From Smithella sp. ME-1 (lineage in GTDB: Bacteria > Desulfobacterota > Syntrophia > Syntrophales > Smithellaceae): a stretch of 7,000 nt of DNA. Under the pieces are notes generated by a model that worked only from the letters and a program-made list of their open reading frames with translations, was not told the origin of the DNA and did no database searches. Numbering within the stretch: the first letter of the stretch is position 1; each line of letters begins with the position of its first letter. Positions 1-5,557 of the stretch are shown piece by piece. The stretch spans positions 1 to 7,000 of the forward strand of contig AWGX01000980.1 in NCBI GenBank assembly GCA_000495415.1, in the 5' to 3' direction. Both the position numbers and the translations under genes were made by a program.

Positions 1-453
1 TGCCAGAGCATCCTGTTCAATTGCGCGCAGATAGTTCAGGTAAACCCTGCATGTAAGTAAGGCGTTATTTTCTGATGCACCCTGTAAAAGATACGCCTGT
101 GACATCACGCGTGATTTTTGGCGATTCGTTTCCGAAAGTGTAGCTCCGCCTCTGAATAAATTTTGGGTTAGTCTCACATTCGCTTCATCCGGCCAGAAAT
201 GATCGCGAATCGGATTATTCTGATTAACATATCCGGCTGACAGAGATGAATCCACCTTGGGGAAAAAATCGGCCATCGCTTGTCGTACTTCCTGTTCCCT
301 GGCCAGGCGATTGTAGGCAACAGATGTTATGTCCGGATTATTTTGCAGAACTGACTTAACTGCATCCCGAAGTGTTTCCCCGCGTAAGTCAACCGTTCCA
401 ATAAAAACAAAAGCTAGAACGAAAATAACAATAACTTTAACATCTCTTTTCAT
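1..453 (-). CDS. TolC/LapE-like outer-membrane efflux protein of a type I secretion system (partial, C-terminus off the left edge)
   Basis: Reading the minus strand from the ATG at 453-451 gives 151 uninterrupted residues that run off the window edge. Residues 1-25 look like a signal peptide: MKRDVK, then a hydrophobic run VIVIFVLAFVFIGTV, with likely cleavage near LRG-ET. The following TLRDAVKSVLQNNPDI and the later ADFFPKVDSSLSAGY are typical of the N-terminal repeat of TolC-family channels (helix, then the first beta-barrel strands). NVRLTQNLFRGGATLSE matches the usual 'L.Q.LF.GG' strand-to-helix turn. TolC-like proteins of this group have roughly 430-480 residues, so about one third is visible. 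The start has a good SD (AGGAGAGG just upstream on the minus strand). The protein should trimerise in the outer membrane as the exit duct for the ABC/HlyD pair encoded divergently at 1000-4640. Family assignment is strong; the LapE-like role is inferred from context. Confidence 0.9.
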   Translation of the reverse strand, partial: MKRDVKVIVIFVLAFVFIGTVDLRGETLRDAVKSVLQNNPDITSVAYNRLAREQEVRQAMADFFPKVDSSLSAGYVNQNNPIRDHFWPDEANVRLTQNLFRGGATLSETNRQKSRVMSQAYLLQGASENNALLTCRVYLNYLRAIEQDALA

Positions 454-497
454 ATACCTCTCCTATTGCTGATGTAAATTTTTAAGCATATTTATAT

Positions 498-827
498 TTA
501 AATAATTTCTTCTACAATTATGTTTTGGGAAGACATTTTTTCCCGTATTTGTTCACGTTCAATTATTTTTTCCTGTGCCTTCTCCGGAAGCTCCGTAAAA
601 AGTATTATATTTTTTTTCGTCAACAGATTAATCAGGTCTTCGAGAAGTCGAATTAAACCGGCATCGGAATGTACCAGCAGACTTTCAAGGAATTTGCTAT
701 CCATATTATCTTTTAAGAAGTCAAGAACTTCCTCGTCATTAAGCGATTTCTTTTCCGTTGTATCAGGACCGGCAACGGTTCGTAATCCGATAATTTTCCC
801 ATCAGCAGACCGTTCAATGTAAGGCAT
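498..827 (-). CDS. Small conserved acidic protein of the 'tryptophan synthase subunit beta like' family, function unknown
   Basis: The 109-residue product starts MPYIERSADGKIIGL. Its core is SDAGLIRLLEDLINLLTKKN (about residues 54-73), followed by IILFTELPEKAQEKI (74-88) and an acidic tail VEEII. From memory this matches a family of small proteobacterial proteins beginning 'MPYVKRD..G+I' with a 'SD...+RVLEDLI..L' helix and 'FTDLP..AQ+KL'. Databases often label it 'tryptophan synthase subunit beta like', but nothing here resembles the PLP-binding TrpB enzyme. There is no signal peptide or membrane segment, so it is probably cytoplasmic. It ends 44 nt before the tolC-like gene on the same strand, suggesting co-transcription. 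The start codon at 827-825 has only a weak SD (GGATGA). An overlapping plus-strand ORF at 520-822 is judged a shadow. Its function is unknown. Confidence 0.82.
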   Translation of the reverse strand: MPYIERSADGKIIGLRTVAGPDTTEKKSLNDEEVLDFLKDNMDSKFLESLLVHSDAGLIRLLEDLINLLTKKNIILFTELPEKAQEKIIEREQIREKMSSQNIIVEEII

Positions 828-999
828 ATTGTTTCATCCGAGCATGTATGAATATATTACGAACTATTAGTAAAAAACACTTTTCCATTAAGGGCTCGAT
901 AGCATGTTTTTTAAAATGTGTATACTTTTTTTTAAAAATGTGCAATTATTATATTCTATATGAAAAACAGGGAGATATCATCATTATTAAGAGTAATTT
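828..999. promoter_or_regulatory. Divergent AT-rich promoter region between the tolC-side and ABC-side operons
   Basis: These 172 nt separate two outward-facing transcription units and must hold both promoters. On the minus strand a consensus -10 hexamer TATAAT lies at 953-948, without a good -35. TTGCAC at 945-940 is followed after 15 nt by TATACA (924-919), which is slightly short spacing. On the plus strand TATATT at 950-955 is a possible -10 with only a T-rich -35. An imperfect direct repeat lies in the middle. I saw no sigma-54 type -24/-12 element. The overlapping candidates suggest the two directions could compete, but none of these sites is certain. Confidence 0.45.
907..942. repeat. 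Imperfect direct repeat in the divergent promoter region (T-tract, A-tract, TGTG)
   Basis: Copy 1 (907-920) reads TTTTTTAAAATGTG. Copy 2 (926-942) reads TTTTTTTTAAAAATGTG. The TGTG ends are 22 nt apart, about two helical turns, with the palindrome GTATAC at 920-925 between the copies. The arrangement could be a tandem operator or an intrinsically curved A-tract region. In AT-rich DNA it could also be chance. Confidence 0.4.
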
Positions 1000-3174
1000 A
1001 TGTCGGATAATAAATTAAACCCGGTTGCAAATGACTGGAATATTACTGAAAATCAGGACATTCATGAAGATCCTCTTCTGGATTGCCTGGTAATCCTTAC
1101 TAAAATTTACGGTCGAAATACATCAAAAGCAAGTTTAAGTGCCGGATTGCCCCTTGTTCAGAATCGTCTTACGGTAGAACTTTTTTCCCGGGCTGCTAAC
1201 CGGGCTGACCTGACATCACGTACACTCGAAAAATCTTTAGACGAGATAGGTTCTGTTCAGCTACCTGCAATATTGCTGCTTCATAATCGTCAGGCCTGCA
1301 TTCTCGTAGAAAAAAATACCTCCCTAAATGAATATAAGGTTCTTTTGCCACAAAGCGGTAGTGGAGAAAAAATAATTACCAGGGATGAATTGGAAAAACT
1401 CTACGCCGGCTACGCAATTTTTGTCCGCCCCAAGTATATGAAAGGCATTAAATCAGTGGCCGACGAAAAATCAGCCGAATCGAAACACTGGTTTTGGGGA
1501 ACCATTTTTGAATCGTGGCGCGTATATCGCGATGTGTTCCTGGCTGCTTTTCTCATAAACGTATTCGGTCTTGTTGGCATCTTTTATGTCCTGAACGTAT
1601 ATGACCGTGTAATTCCAAACAATGCTACAGAAACTCTTTGGGTCTTGTCCATTGGGGTGGCAGTAATCTACCTTTTTGCGGTTATGATGCGCGCTTTGCG
1701 GAGCTATTTCATTGATGAAGCGGCAAAGAAGACGAACCTGAAAATTTCCGCCATGCTTCTGCAAAAAATTCTCGACCTGAAGATGGAGGCACGTCCGCAA
1801 TCGATAGGCTCATTTACTAAAAACCTGCAGGAATTTGAGGGTGTTCGCGATTTCATTACATCTTTTTCGATTACCGCCGTCATCGACCTGCCCTTTACTC
1901 TTCTTGGCCTTTTTGTTGTCTGGTGGATCGGCGGATACATTGTTTTGGTTCACGTTATAACCATCGCTATATTAATTGCTTATGCTTATTTCATACAGGC
2001 TCCTCTTCAACAGGTTGTGGAAAAGACAATAAAAGCTTCAGCACAGAAGAATGCAATTCTCGTTGAGGGTATAGCCGGTCTCGAAACTATAAAGATGCTG
2101 GGCGCCGAAGGTCAGATTCAAAGAGCATGGGAGGAAGCAGTCAGTTACATCTCAAAATGGGGCAACAAATCGCGCATAATATCGTCTTCGGTTCAGGATG
2201 TTTCGTATCTAGTACAGAATATAATGACAGTTGCTGTTGTCGTTGTCGGTGTCTACATGATTACTGCCGGCGATCTTACTCAGGGGGGCCTTATAGCTTT
2301 AGTTATCCTCTCCAGACAGGTGATCGCTCCTATGGCTCAAGTTGTTAATTTAGCAATGCGCTACCACCATACCAAAGAAGCGTTGAAAACACTTGATGAA
2401 ATTATGAAACTGCCTGTCGAGAGACCTGCAGGTAAAACATTTTTGCCGAGGAAACGTTTTAACGGCGCCATCGGATTGAAAAACCTTACTTTTTCCTACC
2501 CCGGACAAACTACAAATGTTCTCAACAACATTACCCTGGATATCGCTGCCGGAGAAAAAGTGGGTATTATAGGTCCAGTTGGTTCCGGAAAAACCACTTT
2601 GGGCAAATTGATTCTCGGTTTATATGAACCTATAAATGGTATGATAACTATGGACGGTACGGACATAAGACAGATAGATCCGGCAGAATTCCGGTATTTT
2701 TTAGGTTATGTTCCACAAGACATCGTTCTTTTCCGTGGAACCGTGCGGGACAACATCACGATGGGCGTACATGAGATTGATGATCAAAACGTCACCCTTG
2801 CGGCAGAAATGGCAGGCGTTGCGGATTTCGTAAAGAAACATCCCTCCGGATTTGACATGATGGTGGAAGAATTTGGCCGCGGACTTTCCGGCGGTCAACG
2901 ACAAAGCGTTGCTATAGCTCGCGCCCTGTTGCTCGATCCCCCTGTTTTGGTTCTCGATGAGCCGACAAGCAATATGGACAACCGGTCGGAAATCAGGTTA
3001 AAAAGCTATCTGGCAACGGCCGTAAAAGAAAAAACGGTCGTATTGATTACACATCGGGCTTCGCTTTTGGATATGGTAAATCGTCTGATAGTTATAGACA
3101 ACGGGACAATTATTGCTGACGGGCCGAAAGAATTTGTGCTGGAAGCAATGAAAAAAGGTCAGATTCATCTTTAA
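1000..3174 (+). CDS. Type I secretion ABC exporter with degenerate C39-like domain, LapB/LssB type
   Basis: This 724-residue protein energises export of a C-terminally signalled substrate across the inner membrane. Residues about 23-143 form a C39 peptidase-like domain that is not catalytic. By comparison with HlyB, the Cys position is Pro25 (DPLLDCL) and the His position is about Ala99 (NRQACIL), so it should bind the substrate rather than cleave it. Residues about 165-450 are the ABC membrane domain, with hydrophobic segments near 177-200, 213-232, 289-332, 403-424 and 428-446. The nucleotide-binding domain spans about 488-724: Walker A GPVGSGKT (525-532), Q-loop Gln573 (YVPQD), signature LSGGQ (629-633), Walker B VLVLDEP (649-655) and H-loop His685. 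All key ATPase residues are intact. The length is normal for LapB/LssB-type exporters. The start ATG is preceded by AAGAG (989-993). The HlyD partner follows after 14 nt, so the two are almost certainly co-transcribed. Confidence 0.95.
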   Translation: MSDNKLNPVANDWNITENQDIHEDPLLDCLVILTKIYGRNTSKASLSAGLPLVQNRLTVELFSRAANRADLTSRTLEKSLDEIGSVQLPAILLLHNRQACILVEKNTSLNEYKVLLPQSGSGEKIITRDELEKLYAGYAIFVRPKYMKGIKSVADEKSAESKHWFWGTIFESWRVYRDVFLAAFLINVFGLVGIFYVLNVYDRVIPNNATETLWVLSIGVAVIYLFAVMMRALRSYFIDEAAKKTNLKISAMLLQKILDLKMEARPQSIGSFTKNLQEFEGVRDFITSFSITAVIDLPFTLLGLFVVWWIGGYIVLVHVITIAILIAYAYFIQAPLQQVVEKTIKASAQKNAILVEGIAGLETIKMLGAEGQIQRAWEEAVSYISKWGNKSRIISSSVQDVSYLVQNIMTVAVVVVGVYMITAGDLTQGGLIALVILSRQVIAPMAQVVNLAMRYHHTKEALKTLDEIMKLPVERPAGKTFLPRKRFNGAIGLKNLTFSYPGQTTNVLNNITLDIAAGEKVGIIGPVGSGKTTLGKLILGLYEPINGMITMDGTDIRQIDPAEFRYFLGYVPQDIVLFRGTVRDNITMGVHEIDDQNVTLAAEMAGVADFVKKHPSGFDMMVEEFGRGLSGGQRQSVAIARALLLDPPVLVLDEPTSNMDNRSEIRLKSYLATAVKEKTVVLITHRASLLDMVNRLIVIDNGTIIADGPKEFVLEAMKKGQIHL

Positions 3175-3175
3175 A

Positions 3176-3182
3176 AGAGGAG
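3176..3182 (+). promoter_or_regulatory. Strong Shine-Dalgarno that decides the TTG start of the HlyD gene
   Basis: AGAGGAG lies 6 nt upstream of TTG 3189-3191 and directly after the stop codon of the ABC gene (3172-3174). The first in-frame ATG is residue 34 (MKKRSK) and no comparably spaced SD is evident there. TTG is therefore the preferred start, and translation may be coupled to the upstream gene. Confidence 0.8.
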
Positions 3183-3188
3183 CTCGGT

Positions 3189-4640
3189 TTGAAGAAGTTA
3201 ATAAAGGATTTTAAAAATAACCCAATATCCCAGTTATTCCAGTTGTTACGTAATCTACCGGAAAAGGAAGAGCCGGGTGCCGAGCAAATGAAAAAAAGGT
3301 CAAAAATAAACCAACTCTTCAGGAAGCTACCCGAAGAGGATGTTGATTTTGCAACAGACATCCGCGCGACCATACTTTCCCAGACACCTCAAGGTGGTAG
3401 ACTGATTATTTGGGCAACCCTTCTCCTGCTGGTTATTTTCTTAATCTGGGCAGCCTTCTCGGAACTGGAGGAAGTTACCCGGGGAGAAGGCAAAGTTGTT
3501 CCATCAAGCCATGTTCAGGTAATACAAAACCTGGAAGGGGGAATTGTATCAGAAATCCTTGTCAATGTCGGTGATAAAGTTAAAAAAGACCAATTACTTG
3601 TGCGGTTGGATCAAACCCGGTTTTCTTCATCTTTTGAAGAAAACCGGGCTAAATATCTTTCCAACAAAGCAAAATCAGCCAGACTTAAAGCTGAAGCAAC
3701 CGGCACCGCTCTGATAATTCCTGAAGATATTTTGAGGGAAAGACCGGATATTGCAGCCCGCGAACGCCAGTTATATGAATCGCGGAGAATGGAATTGAAT
3801 TCGAGCGCTGAAATTAAGCGACAGCAAATTGCCCAACGAACCCAGGAAGTAAAAGAATTAGAAGCAAAGCTTGAAGAGCTAAACAGGACTTATTCTCTTC
3901 TGCAGAAGGAAATCGGCATGATAAAGCCGCTGGTTAAAAAAGGTGCGGCATCTGATGTGGAAGTTCTCCAATTGGAACGTCAGGCTAGTCAAATGGAAGG
4001 TGACATCAATCGAACACGTCACGAGATTCCCAGAGCCCGATCGAAACTTGAGGAAAGTCAGGCTGCTCTTCGCGAGATGAACCTGAATTTTAGAAACAAA
4101 GCTAACACTGAATCCAACGAAGTTCTCCGGGAAGTTGATGAAAGCGCCAGTTCATCCCTTGCTTTGAAGGACAGGTTGGATAGAACTTCTGTACGTTCCC
4201 CTGTCGATGGTATAGTGAATCGCGTAATGGTTAAGACTGTGGGAGGCGTTGTTCAACCAGGCATGGACATTGTCGAAATTGTACCAATGCATGGTAACCT
4301 TGAAATTGAGGCGAAGATTAAGCCGTCTGACATTGCCTTCCTGCACCCCGGTCAGAAAGCGACAATAAAATTTAGTGCCTATGATTATACTATCTATGGC
4401 TCTCTTAATGCGGAACTTGAGCATGTGAGTGCTGACAGTATCACAGATGAAAAGGGAAATAGTTTTTTTATAGTCAGATTAAGGACTGATAAAAGTTATT
4501 TGGGCACAACGAAGCAGCCTCTGCCAATAATGCCGGGCATGATTACAACAGTGGACATTCTCACCGGTAAAAAAACGGTTCTCTCTTATATTCTGAAACC
4601 TGTCCTGAAAGCGCGACACATGGCTTTGAGAGAGCGCTAG
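3189..4640 (+). CDS. HlyD-family periplasmic adaptor (membrane-fusion protein) of the type I secretion system, LapC-like
   Basis: The 483-residue product bridges the ABC exporter to the TolC channel. Residues 1-70 are a cytoplasmic tail and 72-91 (LIIWATLLLLVIFLIWAAFS) the single membrane anchor. The first half of the barrel-sandwich/lipoyl-like domain is about 98-142 (GEGKVVPSSHVQVIQNLEGG, then VGDKVKKDQLLVRLD). A long charged coiled-coil hairpin covers about 145-330. The second lipoyl-like half (RSPVDGIVNRVMVKTVGGVV) begins at 336. The beta-barrel and the HlyD C-terminal signature (LPIMPGMITTVDILTGKK, then SYILKPVL) complete the protein. It starts at TTG, supported by a strong SD; starting at the first ATG would remove 33 residues but keep all domains. 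The N-terminal tail contains a repeated QLF...LPE motif. The length is near the top of the usual range for type I HlyD proteins. It lies 14 nt after the ABC gene and 50 nt before the regulator gene. Confidence 0.94.
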   Translation: MKKLIKDFKNNPISQLFQLLRNLPEKEEPGAEQMKKRSKINQLFRKLPEEDVDFATDIRATILSQTPQGGRLIIWATLLLLVIFLIWAAFSELEEVTRGEGKVVPSSHVQVIQNLEGGIVSEILVNVGDKVKKDQLLVRLDQTRFSSSFEENRAKYLSNKAKSARLKAEATGTALIIPEDILRERPDIAARERQLYESRRMELNSSAEIKRQQIAQRTQEVKELEAKLEELNRTYSLLQKEIGMIKPLVKKGAASDVEVLQLERQASQMEGDINRTRHEIPRARSKLEESQAALREMNLNFRNKANTESNEVLREVDESASSSLALKDRLDRTSVRSPVDGIVNRVMVKTVGGVVQPGMDIVEIVPMHGNLEIEAKIKPSDIAFLHPGQKATIKFSAYDYTIYGSLNAELEHVSADSITDEKGNSFFIVRLRTDKSYLGTTKQPLPIMPGMITTVDILTGKKTVLSYILKPVLKARHMALRER

Positions 4641-4690
4641 AAAAGAATATTATTTTAACTTGTTTTGTTTTCATATCGCGTAGGATTTAT

Positions 4691-5329
4691 ATGGCTATTC
4701 TGCTAAGCAGCTCAAAAGATACAGTTCTCATGAGATGGTCGGATCTTTTAGACGGACATTTCAAAACCAGAAAAGCCCTGTCTCTCGCAGAGCTTAAGAA
4801 AATGTGCCTTGCTGAAAAATTCGATGCTATCCTCCTGCACAGAATGCTCATCGACATATCTGTTTTTTCTGAATTATACAGAAAATCTCCAACGGCAAGG
4901 TTCTTTCTTCTTTCTGACAGACCGGATGAAGAAGAAGCCATATCATTTCTAAAACTGGGAATTGTGGGATACGGAAATACTTACATCTCATCGCCCCGTC
5001 TGCTTGAAGCTTTGCGGGTAATCACAAACGGAGGAGTATGGCTTGGTCAAAAGATCATCCAACGCCTGATCATGGACACATCGGCAAAAGCAAGAGAAGA
5101 TAACGAGAAAAACACTCCTGATTCAACAATGGCGAAGTTGACAAAGGCGGAACGTCAAATTGCCGAATTTGTTGCCCGTGGCAAATCAAATCTGGAAATC
5201 GCCGCTGACTTGAACATAACGGAAAGGACTGTCAAGGCCCACCTGACATCAATTTATGCAAAAACAGAAACCGGCAACAGACTGAATCTGGCCCTGCTAA
5301 TTAATCTTGGTAAGGGTCCTCAGAAATAA
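4691..5329 (+). CDS. LuxR/NarL-type DNA-binding regulator with a degenerate receiver domain
   Basis: The 212-residue protein has an N-terminal receiver-like fold (about 1-120) and a C-terminal LuxR/GerE HTH (about 148-207: LTKAERQIAEFVARGKSN, then ITERTVKAHLTSIYAK as the recognition region). The receiver lacks the phosphorylation chemistry. The acidic-pocket positions read SSSKD near the N-terminus, the phospho-acceptor position after FDAILL is His50 instead of Asp, and the conserved Lys near GY(LL)K is replaced (GYGNT, 93-97). It therefore probably does not respond to a histidine kinase, and none is encoded here. VpsT/CsgD-like regulators of matrix genes share such degeneracy. The VpsT c-di-GMP motif W[FLM][TS]R is not kept; the matching place reads WLGQ (117-120). 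The start ATG has TAGGA 5 nt upstream. The 50-nt gap after the hlyD-like gene allows co-transcription. Control of the adhesin or secretion genes is an inference. Confidence 0.88.
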   Translation: MAILLSSSKDTVLMRWSDLLDGHFKTRKALSLAELKKMCLAEKFDAILLHRMLIDISVFSELYRKSPTARFFLLSDRPDEEEAISFLKLGIVGYGNTYISSPRLLEALRVITNGGVWLGQKIIQRLIMDTSAKAREDNEKNTPDSTMAKLTKAERQIAEFVARGKSNLEIAADLNITERTVKAHLTSIYAKTETGNRLNLALLINLGKGPQK

Positions 5330-5486
5330 ACGATGTTCCTTGCTATTGTTCCCAAAATATCATTATATTATATTTTCGATCAATAATCCTGAAACAATTA
5401 ACGAATCCAGACTTGCTTCGCTATCGGGCTAATTCCCAATTCTTATATATCGTGATTGGATAATTCGACTAACAAATTTCATTACG
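5330..5486. other. Gene-free AT-rich spacer between the regulator gene and the insertion sequence
   Basis: I find no ORF longer than about 17 codons, no RNA gene and no convincing rho-independent terminator. The short palindromes present (for example GGG/CCC around 5428-5433) are too weak to call. This is probably the original 3' flank of the regulator gene and may include upstream DNA of a gene now separated by the IS. Confidence 0.5.
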
Positions 5487-5490
5487 CTAG
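5487..5490. repeat. Probable left target-site duplication CTAG
   Basis: CTAG directly abuts the left inverted repeat, and CTA follows the right repeat at 6998-7000. The fourth base of the right copy lies outside the window and is predicted to be G. Confidence 0.55.
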
Positions 5491-5510
5491 TCGTCCCTGA
5501 AAAAGTCACA
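5491..5510 (+). repeat. Left terminal inverted repeat (IRL) of the IS5-family element
   Basis: TCGTCCCTGAAAAAGTCACA is the exact reverse complement of 6978-6997. Homology stops after this point (ACATATT inward on the left, TTTTCTT inward on the right). Confidence 0.95.
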
Positions 5511-5528
5511 ACATATTGATATAATTAC

Positions 5529-5557
5529 TTGATTAGCGAAATAATGTATGTTATAAA
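5529..5557 (+). promoter_or_regulatory. Candidate transposase promoter (TTGATT, 17 nt, TATAAA)
   Basis: TTGATT (5529-5534) and TATAAA (5552-5557) have the ideal 17-nt spacing and lie just inside the left inverted repeat. Transcription would start near 5564, downstream of the ATG at 5557. That would make the second ATG (5599) the working start. No experimental support is available. Confidence 0.35.

Noticed and set aside
520..822. Plus-strand ORF of 100 codons opposite the 109-residue minus-strand gene
   Set aside because: It is Ser/Arg-rich without recognisable motifs, while the minus-strand frame matches a known protein family and fits the operon direction.
1066..1090. Active C39 (bacteriocin-type) peptidase in the ABC exporter
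   Set aside because: The Cys present is four residues beyond the catalytic position, and the catalytic His is absent.
5330..5486. Terminator or small peptide gene after the regulator
   Set aside because: No stem with a following T-tract is convincing, and the longest ATG ORF (from 5332) is about 17 codons without an SD.
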